Positions 15,783-23,824 of a DNA stretch of 34,049 nt are shown one piece after another. Source of the stretch: Clostridia bacterium. Lineage in GTDB: Bacteria > Bacillota > Clostridia > Oscillospirales > Acutalibacteraceae. Within the stretch, counting starts at the first letter, position 1. Each line of letters opens with the position of its first letter. The notes beneath the pieces were generated by a model, which saw nothing but the letters and a program-made list of their open reading frames with translations, was not told the origin of the DNA and made no database searches. Location of the stretch: assembly GCA_017398425.1 (NCBI GenBank), contig JAFQFZ010000024.1, positions 1-34,049 on the forward strand. The letters run 5' to 3'. The translations under genes were made by a program, and so were the position numbers.

Positions 15783-16655
15783 ATGAAATATATCATTGCG
15801 GATCTGGAGTGGAACGGTGCATATTCCAAAAAGGCACATGGCTATTTTAACGAGATCATTGAGATCGGTGCGGTGGCGTTTGACGACGAGATGAAACCGA
15901 TCGGAACGTTTCATCGTGTCATTACACCGGTCGTCAGCAAAAAGCTGTCGGGCATTGTTCGCGACTTGACGCATATCACGCAGGAGGAACTGGAACAAAA
16001 CGGCGCCACCTTTGATGAGGTCGTGCAGGCGTTTGCGCAGTTTGCCGGTGACGATGCCGCGATCTTGACATGGAGCAATACCGACCTGTTGGTGCTGATG
16101 GAGAATTTCACGTTCTTTCACGGCGAACCGACGGTACCGTTTATGGCGTATTACGCCGATATCCAGCCCTATTGCCAAATGCGCATGGGGGTCGATATGT
16201 CGCAACAGATGGGTTTATCCCGCGCTTGTGAACAGCTCGGTATCAGCGCCGAAGACAGTGCATTGCATCGTGCACTCGATGACAGTCGCTTGACGGCAAA
16301 GGTTTTTACGTGTCTGTTTGATGCGGCATCGTTTGCATCGTATGTGCGCCGCGCAGATGAAGATTTCTATGCGCGTATTCTGTACAAACCGACGGTGATC
16401 CACGATATCGATCATCCGCTCGTAAAGCGGAGCGATTTGGCGTTTTCCTGCGAAGCGTGTGGTGCCAATCTGCATCGCAAATCCAAGTGGTGTTTTCGGA
16501 GCCGCCATTTTTGCGCTGATTTCGTGTGTCGCTCGTGCCGGAAGGCGTATGTCGGACGGGTGCAGTATAAGCAAACGTACGATGGGGTGGAAGTGCGCCG
16601 ACGTTTGAAAGAAAAAGAAAAAACGCCTCCGAAAACGGAGGCGAAAGCAGAATGA
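15783..16655 (+). CDS. DEDDh 3'-5' exonuclease with cysteine-rich C-terminal domain
   Basis: A 290-aa RNase T / DNA polymerase III epsilon-type exonuclease. The catalytic residues fit the DEDDh pattern: Asp7 and Glu9 (ADLEW), Asp101 (SNTDLLVL), His162 and Asp167 (HRALDDS). After this domain, residues about 223-252 hold six cysteines (CEACG, WC, FC, CRSC), which look like a zinc ribbon or zinc knuckle, then a lysine/glutamate tail. Zinc binding and nucleic-acid contact are inference. The polymerase III epsilon subunit itself lacks such a tail. The ribosome site is weak. The 3' end of the gene contains a minus-strand terminator. The substrate (DNA or RNA) cannot be told. Confidence 0.85.
   Translation: MKYIIADLEWNGAYSKKAHGYFNEIIEIGAVAFDDEMKPIGTFHRVITPVVSKKLSGIVRDLTHITQEELEQNGATFDEVVQAFAQFAGDDAAILTWSNTDLLVLMENFTFFHGEPTVPFMAYYADIQPYCQMRMGVDMSQQMGLSRACEQLGISAEDSALHRALDDSRLTAKVFTCLFDAASFASYVRRADEDFYARILYKPTVIHDIDHPLVKRSDLAFSCEACGANLHRKSKWCFRSRHFCADFVCRSCRKAYVGRVQYKQTYDGVEVRRRLKEKEKTPPKTEAKAE
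16608..16643 (-). terminator. Minus-strand terminator embedded in the exonuclease 3' end
   Basis: On the minus strand CGCCTCCG-TTTT-CGGAGGCG (16643 to 16624) is an 8-bp perfect hairpin followed by TTTTTTCTTTTTC. It would end the minus-strand kinase transcript. On the plus strand it encodes the KTPPKTEAK tail of the exonuclease. Confidence 0.7.
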
Positions 16656-16656
16656 G

Positions 16657-16695
16657 AAAAGGACGGCTGTTCCCTATGGGAGCAACCGTCCTTTT
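16657..16695. terminator. Bidirectional rho-independent terminator
   Basis: AAAAGGACGG pairs with CCGTCCTTTT, extended by TGTTCCC / GGGAGCA with one wobble across a C/A mismatch, around a TAT loop. It separates the convergent exonuclease and sugar-kinase genes. Confidence 0.85.
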
Positions 16696-16712
16696 AATGT
16701 TGATGTGGATGA

Positions 16713-17861
16713 TCAGCGGAATGAAGGCATATCCGCAAAACGCTTGGCATACATGTCGGCGTATTCGAGGGCGATCCTTTTCATTTCGTCCATCTTGCTT
16801 TCCATGTCCGCGACGAGTTTCATTTGCGTGCGGGTGCGCAGCAAGTTTTGTCCGCTGTATTCCGTGTGGAAATACACATCACCGTTGAGGTAGTCGGTCA
16901 AGAAGCGAACCGCGACTTCATAGGTCATCATTTTCGCGCCGATAGGCAACAACTCGATTTCGCGATGCGTCAATAAGCTGTGGGTACCTTTGATAAAACC
17001 TTTGGTGAACAAGCGGTATTTGTTCAGATCCATCTCGACTTTGCTGAGATTCGGCTCGTCTTCTGCCGTGTCACAAGCGCCGCTTCGAATGGCATCACCG
17101 AAATCGTAGAGCGACGAGCCCGGCATGACCGTGTCGAGGTCGATCACGCACAACGCTTTGTCGGTGGTGTTGTCAAACAACACGTTGTTGATTTTGGTGT
17201 CGTTGTGGGTAACGCGATAGGGGATCTCGCCCGATTCAAGCGCGTCGACAATGATGCCGGCTTCATCGGCACGCGAGAGGAGAAAATCCACCTCGTGTTG
17301 TACATCCTTCAAACGATCGGCGCGATTTTCTTCGATCGCTTGGCGAAGCGCTTCCACACGCTTGACCGTGTGGTGGAAGTTGGGGATCGTTTCAAAGAGC
17401 GTCGTAGCATCGTAATCCGTCAGGTACAACTGGAATTCGCCGAAGCAACGCCCGGCTTCAAAGAAATGATCAGCGCTCGGGGCGAGGTTATACGCGGTGG
17501 AGTTGTCAACGAATTCATAGGCACGCCAGAAACCGTCCTGCTCACTTTCGTAGTACGGGGTGCCATCTTTGGTGGTTGCAAAAGACAACACGCGGCGCGA
17601 ATACGAACCGTCGGTTTCGATCATGTGCTTCTTAATGTGTTCCGTGACGCGAATGATATTTTCCATCACATGGTACGGCTCGCGAAACACATTGGTGTTG
17701 ATGCGCTGAAAAATGTAGCTCTGAGTTTGACCGTCATCCGTTTGCATGGTGACAAGATTGGTTTGGTTGATCAAACCGGAACGGATGGCCGCATGTTCCA
17801 CATAGCGTCCGGGAATATCAAATTGGGATACAATAGATTCCATAACGCGCTTGGATTGCAT
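16713..17861 (-). CDS. Aminoglycoside-phosphotransferase-fold kinase, N-acetylhexosamine 1-kinase-like
   Basis: A 382-aa kinase of the APH/choline-kinase fold. The catalytic loop is THNDTKINNVLFD near residue 219, and the metal-binding segment is VIDLDTVMPGSSLYDFGDAIR near 239. The QRINTNVFREPYHVMENI stretch near residue 52 and the GSSLYDFGDAIR run are what I associate with NahK, which phosphorylates N-acetylglucosamine or N-acetylgalactosamine at C1 during use of mucin and milk sugars. Partner genes of that pathway (lacto-N-biose phosphorylase, epimerase) are not present, so the substrate is inferred. AAAGGGG precedes the ATG, and a consensus promoter lies 60 bases upstream. It is monocistronic, bounded by terminators on both sides. 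Confidence 0.85.
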   Translation of the reverse strand: MQSKRVMESIVSQFDIPGRYVEHAAIRSGLINQTNLVTMQTDDGQTQSYIFQRINTNVFREPYHVMENIIRVTEHIKKHMIETDGSYSRRVLSFATTKDGTPYYESEQDGFWRAYEFVDNSTAYNLAPSADHFFEAGRCFGEFQLYLTDYDATTLFETIPNFHHTVKRVEALRQAIEENRADRLKDVQHEVDFLLSRADEAGIIVDALESGEIPYRVTHNDTKINNVLFDNTTDKALCVIDLDTVMPGSSLYDFGDAIRSGACDTAEDEPNLSKVEMDLNKYRLFTKGFIKGTHSLLTHREIELLPIGAKMMTYEVAVRFLTDYLNGDVYFHTEYSGQNLLRTRTQMKLVADMESKMDEMKRIALEYADMYAKRFADMPSFR

Positions 17862-17917
17862 GTCGTATTACCCCTTTAACCATGAATTTCGAATTCTGCC
17901 TAAAGTTTTATAAGTAC

Positions 17918-17946
17918 ATTATATTACAGGGTACGAAAATAATCAA
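17918..17946 (-). promoter_or_regulatory. Promoter of the sugar-kinase gene
   Basis: On the minus strand TTGATT (17941-17946) and TATAAT (17918-17923) are 17 bases apart. The surrounding region is AT-rich compared with the rest of the window. Confidence 0.78.
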
Positions 17947-17977
17947 GTTAAAATCGTGAAATAACTTTGATGCATAC

Positions 17978-18017
17978 AAAAACCGCCCTTCGTTTTTCGA
18001 CACGAAGGGCGGTTTTT
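17978..18017. terminator. Terminator downstream of rex
   Basis: A5-CCGCCCTTCGT pairs with ACGAAGGGCGG-T5 around an 8-base loop. It ends the acn-rex transcript on the minus strand and can work in either direction. Confidence 0.9.
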
Positions 18018-18019
18018 CA

Positions 18020-18652
18020 TCATTCGTTGGGGTGCTTCATGCGGTAGGATAACGTCATAAGGCTGTCGCCCAGGTGGACGTTTTCAACAATGGCATCTTC
18101 GAGTGTGATGTCGTAATGACTGAAATTCCAAAATGCTTGGATACCGAGCGATTGCAGGTGGCTTACGATATCTGCGGCAGCTTCTTTCGGAATACACAAA
18201 ACAGCGAGGCGGGGGTGTTGCGTGCGGCAAAACACATCCAACTCGTCCATAGAGCGAATCGGGAGATCGCGAACGGTCTTTCCGATCAATTCAGGTGCGT
18301 GATCAAACACAGCACTCAGGCGAAAGCCGCGTTTGCCGAAGTCCAGATGATTGGCAACGGCACGTCCGAGATTACCTGCACCGACTAAAATCGCATCAAG
18401 CATGTGGTTCAGTCCGAGAATCTTGCCGATCTCTTCGTGCAATTGTTCCACAAGATAGCCGTAACCTTGTTGCCCAAAGCCGCCAAAGCAATTCAAATCC
18501 TGACGGATTTGTGATGCGGTCAGTCCGAGCAAGGTAGCAAGCTCGTTTGAACTGACGCGCGTGACGCCTTTTTTCATTAATTCTTCAAGGAAACGGTAAT
18601 ATCGGGGGAGACGACGGATCACCGCCATCGATATGGTAGTAGAGCGAGCCAT
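18020..18652 (-). CDS. rex: Redox-sensing transcriptional repressor Rex
   Basis: A 210-aa DNA-binding repressor that leaves its operator when NADH is high. The N-terminal winged helix (about 1-80) has the family pattern RLPRYYRFLEEL, VSSNELATLLGLTASQIRQDL and FGGFGQQGYGY. The Rossmann domain begins ILVGAGNLGRA (about 88-98), the NAD(H) loop. The C-terminal helix that swaps between subunits is present; length is normal. AAAGGGG precedes the ATG. It lies 25 bases behind the aconitase gene on the same strand with no terminator between, so acn and rex are very probably one transcript, controlled by the Rex box at 20680-20697 (autoregulation). Confidence 0.97.
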   Translation of the reverse strand: MARSTTISMAVIRRLPRYYRFLEELMKKGVTRVSSNELATLLGLTASQIRQDLNCFGGFGQQGYGYLVEQLHEEIGKILGLNHMLDAILVGAGNLGRAVANHLDFGKRGFRLSAVFDHAPELIGKTVRDLPIRSMDELDVFCRTQHPRLAVLCIPKEAAADIVSHLQSLGIQAFWNFSHYDITLEDAIVENVHLGDSLMTLSYRMKHPNE

Positions 18653-18677
18653 ATGTGACCCCTTTCGTTAAAGTTTA

Positions 18678-20615
18678 TCAGTTTTTGTTTTGCTCACGCG
18701 TGTAGTCGAGCAAACCGCCGGCGAGAAGCATCGCTACTTGACGCTCCGAGAAACCGCCGCAAAGCTTCATGGTTTTACCGGTAGTCTTGTTTTCAAGGAC
18801 GATCGGATCGCCGTTGACAAGTTTCTCACGAAGCGACGGCAGGCAAAGCGTGTCGCCGAGCGAGATGCTGTCGTAATCCGCTTCATTCTCAAACGTCAGC
18901 GGAACGATGCCGGCGTTGATGAGGTTTGCCACGTGGATGCGTGCGAAGGATTTCACGATGACGGCTTTGATGCCGAGGTAGAGCGGCGCCAAAGCAGCGT
19001 GCTCACGCGAGCTTCCTTGACCGTAGTTGACACCGCCGATGATGATACCCTTTCCTGCGGCCTTGCAACGCGCAGGGAATTCTTCGTCGCACCGCGTAAA
19101 GCAATGCTCGGAGATCGCGGGAATGTTGGAGCGGAGCGGCAGGATCTTGGCACCTGCAGGCATGATGTGGTCGGTGGTGATGTTATCTCCGACCTTCAAC
19201 ATGACATCCGCTTCGATGGTTTCATCGAGGGGAGCCGTTTGCGGGAACGGTTTGATGTTCGGGCCGCGCAGGATCTCCACATCGTCCATGTCTTCTTCTG
19301 CGGCGGGCGCGAGGACCATGTTATCGTTGATGAGGAACTGCGTAGGCATCTCGATAGTCGGCGCTTTGCCGAGAGTGCGCGGATCGGTGAGAACACCGGT
19401 CAAAGCAGAGGCTGCCGCCACTTCGGGGCTGACCAGATACACCTGACCGTCTTTGGTGCCCGAGCGACCTTCGAAATTGCGGTTAAAGGTACGCAACGAC
19501 ACACCCGCACTGTTGGGCGATTGACCCATACCGATGCAAGGACCGCAAGCGCACTCGAGAATACGCGCGCCGGCGGCGATCAGATCGGAAAGAGCGCCGT
19601 TTTGCGCAAGCATATTGTAGACCTGCTTCGAACCGGGAGCGATGGACAAGCTCACGTCCGGGTGAACGGTCTTACCTTTGAGGATCGCTGCAACCTTAAG
19701 CATATCAGAGAGAGAGCTGTTGGTGCAGGAACCGATGCAGCATTGATCCACTTTGATGGAACCGATTTCCTCGAGCGTTTTGACCGCGTCGGGGGAGTGG
19801 GGGCAAGCCGCCATCGGAACCAGAGCGGACAGATCGATGTCGATGACTTCATCGTACACGGCGTCTTCATCGGGCTGCAACGCGACCCAATCTTCGCCGC
19901 GGCCTTGCGCTTCCATGAAAGCGCGAGTGATCTCGTCGGAGGGGAAGATGGAGGTGGAAGCACCGAGCTCTGCACCCATGTTGGTGATGGTGGCACGCTC
20001 GGGTACGCTCAGCGTCTTAACGCCTTCGCCGCCGTATTCGATGATCTTGCCCACGCCGCCCTTGACGGACATACGGCGCAGTACTTCCAAAATGACGTCC
20101 TTTGCGGCGACCCAGTCGGACAGTTTGCCGGTCAGGTTGACACGCACCATTTTGGGCATAGTGATGTAGTAGGTGCCGCCGCCCATCGCGACCGCCACGT
20201 CCAGACCGCCCGCGCCGAACGCCAGCATGCCGATGCCACCGCCGGTGGGGGTGTGGCTGTCCGAGCCGATAAGCGTTTTGCCGGGAATGCCGAAGCGCTC
20301 CAAATGCACCTGATGGCAGATGCCGTTACCGGGACGCGAAAAATAGATGCCGTGCTTCTTGCAGACGGATTGAATGTAGCGATGATCGTCTGCATTTTCG
20401 AAACCGGTTTGGAGGGAGTTATGGTCGATATATGCCACCGAACGTTCGGTTTTGACGCGCGGCACACCGATGGCCTCAAACTCCAGATACGCCATGGTGC
20501 CGGTGGCATCCTGCGTCAGGGTTTGGTCAATTTTCAGTCCGATCTCACTTCCCACGGTCATTTCGCCGCAGACCAGATGGTCACGGATGCATTTTTGAGC
20601 TAATGTCAGTCCCAT
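18678..20615 (-). CDS. acn: Aconitate hydratase
   Basis: Isomerises citrate and isocitrate through cis-aconitate with a [4Fe-4S] cluster. At 645 aa it is the shorter aconitase type found in many anaerobes, rather than the about 900-aa AcnA or AcnB. The cluster ligands are Cys297 (GSCTNSS), Cys357 and Cys360 (CACGPCIGMGQ). Other family segments are SDSHTPTGGGIGMLAFGAGGLD (107-140 region) and, in the C-terminal swivel domain, NYGQGSSREHAAL with the substrate-binding Ser-Arg. A LeuC/LeuD-like homoaconitase was considered, but the fused swivel domain in this order and the length fit aconitase better. No citrate synthase or isocitrate dehydrogenase gene is adjacent. First gene of an operon with rex. 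Confidence 0.94.
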   Translation of the reverse strand: MGLTLAQKCIRDHLVCGEMTVGSEIGLKIDQTLTQDATGTMAYLEFEAIGVPRVKTERSVAYIDHNSLQTGFENADDHRYIQSVCKKHGIYFSRPGNGICHQVHLERFGIPGKTLIGSDSHTPTGGGIGMLAFGAGGLDVAVAMGGGTYYITMPKMVRVNLTGKLSDWVAAKDVILEVLRRMSVKGGVGKIIEYGGEGVKTLSVPERATITNMGAELGASTSIFPSDEITRAFMEAQGRGEDWVALQPDEDAVYDEVIDIDLSALVPMAACPHSPDAVKTLEEIGSIKVDQCCIGSCTNSSLSDMLKVAAILKGKTVHPDVSLSIAPGSKQVYNMLAQNGALSDLIAAGARILECACGPCIGMGQSPNSAGVSLRTFNRNFEGRSGTKDGQVYLVSPEVAAASALTGVLTDPRTLGKAPTIEMPTQFLINDNMVLAPAAEEDMDDVEILRGPNIKPFPQTAPLDETIEADVMLKVGDNITTDHIMPAGAKILPLRSNIPAISEHCFTRCDEEFPARCKAAGKGIIIGGVNYGQGSSREHAALAPLYLGIKAVIVKSFARIHVANLINAGIVPLTFENEADYDSISLGDTLCLPSLREKLVNGDPIVLENKTTGKTMKLCGGFSERQVAMLLAGGLLDYTREQNKN

Positions 20616-20656
20616 GAATGATCAACTCCATTTCATCAAATTGCAATATATAAAGC

Positions 20657-20686
20657 ATTATACCGCGAATCGACGAAGTTTGTCAA
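20657..20686 (-). promoter_or_regulatory. Promoter of the acn-rex operon
   Basis: On the minus strand TTGACA (20681-20686) and TATAAT (20657-20662) are both perfect, 18 bases apart. The -35 box is part of the Rex box. GGAG before the ATG at 20615 is the likely ribosome site. Confidence 0.88.
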
Positions 20687-20697
20687 TCGGTTAACAA
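20680..20697. promoter_or_regulatory. Rex operator (Rex box) on acn-rex promoter
   Basis: TTGTCAATCGGTTAACAA fits the clostridial Rex consensus TTGTTAANNNNTTAACAA at all but one of the 14 fixed positions. It covers the -35 box of the acn-rex promoter, so bound Rex would block RNA polymerase. Confidence 0.87.
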
Positions 20698-20776
20698 GGG
20701 TTTTTCGTGAACTTTTCGGAAATTGAGGCATCTTTGAAAAATTTACAATTCCTTTGCTTTTGGATCGAAAAAACAC

Positions 20777-20805
20777 TTGTGTCCGGTTGCGGAAAATGTT
20801 ATAAT
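20777..20805 (+). promoter_or_regulatory. Promoter of the activase genes
   Basis: TTGTGT (20777-20782) and TATAAT (20800-20805), 17 bases apart. A leader of about 60 bases follows with GAGGAGAC-type ribosome site before the ATG at 20874. It diverges from the acn-rex promoter about 120 bases away. Confidence 0.75.
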
Positions 20806-20873
20806 AAATCTAATTATGCGAACGGCAAAACGCAAGCATTCATTAACGATTTTCCGCAGAGGAGACGGCGTGT

Positions 20874-23810
20874 ATGAGAATCGGTATTGATATCGGAAGC
20901 ACAACGGTTAAGGTGGTCTTAGTGGACAACGACGACCGTGTGCTTTTTAGAAGCTATGAACGTCACATGTCGCGTGTGCGTGAAAAAACGGCGGAAGTTT
21001 TGCGCCGTTTGACCGATATGCTTTGCGGGCAATCGGTGCAGGTGGCGATCACCGGCTCGGCGGGCCTCGGCGTTGCCAAAGCGGCAGAACTTGAATTTGT
21101 GCAGGAAGTCTTTGCAACAGCAGGCGCGGTGGAGCGATTTCGCCCCGAAACGGACGTGGTCGTGGAGCTTGGAGGCGAGGATGCGAAGATCATCTTCCTG
21201 ACGGGAGGTCTTGAAGAGCGTATGAACGGTTCCTGTGCCGGCGGCACGGGTGCGTTCATCGATCAGATGGCTACATTGCTCGACGTGACACCGACAGAGA
21301 TGGATGTTCTCGCGCAAAAGCACGAACGACTGTATTCGATCGCTTCGCGTTGCGGTGTGTTTGCCAAGACCGATATCCAACCGCTCTTAAACCAAGGAGC
21401 CCGTAAAGAAGACGTTGCCGCCAGTATTTTTCAGGCGGTCGTCAATCAGACGATCGCCGGATTGGCGCAGGGGCGTGAGATCAAAGGTACGGTGCTGTTT
21501 TTGGGAGGACCGCTGTTTTTCTTTCGCGGTTTGCAAGATCGGTTTGTCAAAACATTGAAATTGAAAAACGGGCAAGCCGTTTTCCCTGAGGACGGCGATG
21601 TGTTTGTGGCGCTCGGTGCAGCGTGTTATGCGGGCGATCACAGCCGCTCGATCGTATTTGAAGATCTGCTCGCGCGCATTGAAGATGCATCCGAAAAAAG
21701 TGAGACAACCAACACGTTACCGCCGCTTTTTGAAAGTCAAGAGGAGTACGCGGCGTTTTCAAAACGCCATGCTGCGAATTGTCCGCCGCCGATCGATGTG
21801 CAGGCGTATACGGGCGATGCGTATCTCGGCGTGGACGCGGGTTCCACAACAACGAAACTTGTGTTGATCACGCCTGAGGGCGGTCTTCTTTACAGTTATT
21901 ACGCTTCCAACAAAGGTAATCCCGTGGCGGTGGTTCATGAACAACTCTATGAGATTCACCGTGCGTTCGGTGATCGTGTGCGCATTGTCGGCAGTGCGGT
22001 TACGGGTTACGGCGAGGATCTGATCCGTCACGCGTTTTCGATGGATGAGGGACTTGTGGAAACCGTCGCGCACTACCGTGCGGCGCGTCATTTCAATCCC
22101 GACGTCGATTTCATCATCGATATCGGCGGACAGGATATGAAATGCTTCAAGATCCGTGACGGCGCGATCGACAGCATTTTACTCAACGAAGCCTGCTCGT
22201 CGGGATGCGGCTCGTTTATTGAAACATTTGCTAAAGCACTCGGCTATGACATTGCGGAATTTTCGCAACTCGGTTTGTTTGCCGAAAGACCTGTGGATCT
22301 CGGCTCGCGTTGCACGGTATTCATGAATTCGTCCGTCAAGCAGGCACAAAAGGAAGGCGCCGGCGTTGAGGATATTTCGGCAGGACTTTCGGTCAGCATC
22401 GTGAAAAATGCGATCTATAAGGTCATTCGTGCGGCGGATCCCTCCGAACTCGGACAACATATCGTCGTGCAGGGCGGGACATTCCTTAACGATGCGGTGC
22501 TTCGAAGTTTTGAAACGGAGTTGGGCATCGAGGTGATTCGTCCGACGATCGCCGGCGTGATGGGCGCATACGGTGCGGCGTTGTACGCACGAGATGCTAT
22601 GACGAGAGAAAAGGGGCGCGTCTCGACGATGTTGAGCGGTGAAGCGCTGGATGCTTTTACCTATTCGGCATCGACGACGCGTTGCGGACTTTGCGGCAAC
22701 CGCTGTCAGCTGACGATCAATCGTTTCGGCGGCGACCGAAAATATATCGCCGGCAACCGTTGTGAGCGCCCGCTCGGAAAAGAAAAAAAGACGGACACGG
22801 ATAATCTGTTTACCTGGAAATACCATTACCTTCGCTCTCTGCACGGCGGTGAAAATCGTCGAGGTCGCATTGGATTGCCGATGGTACTCAATATGTATGA
22901 AATGCTTCCGTTCTGGCATACCTTTTTCACAAAACTCGGCTATGAGGTGGTTCTGTCACCGGAATCCGATCGTGAACTGTACGTGAGCGGTCAATACACC
23001 ATTCCATCCGATACGGCATGCTATCCCGCAAAGCTCGCGCACGGTCACATTGAAAAATTGATCGACAGCGGCGTGGATGCGATCTTCTATCCCTGCATGC
23101 CGTATAATTTCGACGAAGAGCAGGGCGATAATCACTACAATTGTCCCGTGGTAGCGTATTATCCCGAATTGTTGGCGGCAAATGTCGGTCGCTTGAGTGA
23201 AACGACCTTCTGGACGCCGTACTGCGGTGTCCACCGTCCGAAGGGACTGTCGTCGCGTCTGAGCGCGTTTTTCAAAGAACACGCCGGTATTCCGTCTTCG
23301 GAGGTGAAGGCGGCGGTCAGAGCGGCATACAAAGCCTACGAGTCTTATAAAGCGGCGGTCCGAAGTGAAGGGGAAGCGATGATCGCACGCGCGCGGGCGG
23401 AACATCGTCCGATCGTCGTGCTGGCGGGGCGTCCCTATCACATCGATCCCGAGATCAATCACGGCATCCACGAGATGATTGCATCTTTCGGTTTGACAGT
23501 CATTACGGAGGATGCGGTGTCCGATCTGGCACAAAGGCCGACGGTGCACGTCCTCAATCAGTGGATGTATCACAGCCGTTTGTACAATGCGGCGGCGTAT
23601 GTGACCACGCAATCGGATATGCAATTGATCCAGCTCGTGTCATTCGGATGCGGTATCGACGCCATCACCACCGATGAGGTTCGCCGTATTCTGGAGGAGA
23701 ACGGCAAACTGTACACGCAGTTGAAAATCGATGAGATCCATAACCTCGGTGCGGTTCGCATTCGTATTCGCAGCATGCTTGCCGCGTCCAAAGCACGCGA
23801 GAACGGATGA
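20874..23810 (+). CDS. Large acyl-CoA dehydratase activase (two BcrAD/BadFG ATPase domains plus DUF2229-type region)
   Basis: A 978-aa relative of the ATP-driven electron activators of 2-hydroxyacyl-CoA dehydratases (HgdC type). Two ASKHA ATPase domains lie in tandem: the first at about 1-255 (DIGSTTVK at 6-13, cluster ligands Cys121 in SCAGGTG and Cys160 in SRCGVF), the second at about 315-575 (DAGSTTTK at 321-328, Cys441 and Cys480). Residues 604-630 hold four cysteines (CGLCGNRC and a later Cys), a possible metal site. The rest resembles the DUF2229 / dehydratase-subunit-like region (GLPMVLNMYEMLPFW). Related proteins are often single chains near 1,400 aa; here the last part is a separate gene 14 bases on. 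The acceptor and physiological role are not known. Confidence 0.9.
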   Translation: MRIGIDIGSTTVKVVLVDNDDRVLFRSYERHMSRVREKTAEVLRRLTDMLCGQSVQVAITGSAGLGVAKAAELEFVQEVFATAGAVERFRPETDVVVELGGEDAKIIFLTGGLEERMNGSCAGGTGAFIDQMATLLDVTPTEMDVLAQKHERLYSIASRCGVFAKTDIQPLLNQGARKEDVAASIFQAVVNQTIAGLAQGREIKGTVLFLGGPLFFFRGLQDRFVKTLKLKNGQAVFPEDGDVFVALGAACYAGDHSRSIVFEDLLARIEDASEKSETTNTLPPLFESQEEYAAFSKRHAANCPPPIDVQAYTGDAYLGVDAGSTTTKLVLITPEGGLLYSYYASNKGNPVAVVHEQLYEIHRAFGDRVRIVGSAVTGYGEDLIRHAFSMDEGLVETVAHYRAARHFNPDVDFIIDIGGQDMKCFKIRDGAIDSILLNEACSSGCGSFIETFAKALGYDIAEFSQLGLFAERPVDLGSRCTVFMNSSVKQAQKEGAGVEDISAGLSVSIVKNAIYKVIRAADPSELGQHIVVQGGTFLNDAVLRSFETELGIEVIRPTIAGVMGAYGAALYARDAMTREKGRVSTMLSGEALDAFTYSASTTRCGLCGNRCQLTINRFGGDRKYIAGNRCERPLGKEKKTDTDNLFTWKYHYLRSLHGGENRRGRIGLPMVLNMYEMLPFWHTFFTKLGYEVVLSPESDRELYVSGQYTIPSDTACYPAKLAHGHIEKLIDSGVDAIFYPCMPYNFDEEQGDNHYNCPVVAYYPELLAANVGRLSETTFWTPYCGVHRPKGLSSRLSAFFKEHAGIPSSEVKAAVRAAYKAYESYKAAVRSEGEAMIARARAEHRPIVVLAGRPYHIDPEINHGIHEMIASFGLTVITEDAVSDLAQRPTVHVLNQWMYHSRLYNAAAYVTTQSDMQLIQLVSFGCGIDAITTDEVRRILEENGKLYTQLKIDEIHNLGAVRIRIRSMLAASKARENG

Positions 23811-23824
23811 AAGGAGAGGGCGAT

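Noticed and set aside
18690..20603. 637-codon open frame antisense to aconitase
   Set aside because: Shadow of a gene with all aconitase motifs; its translation shows no domain and it lacks a start signal.
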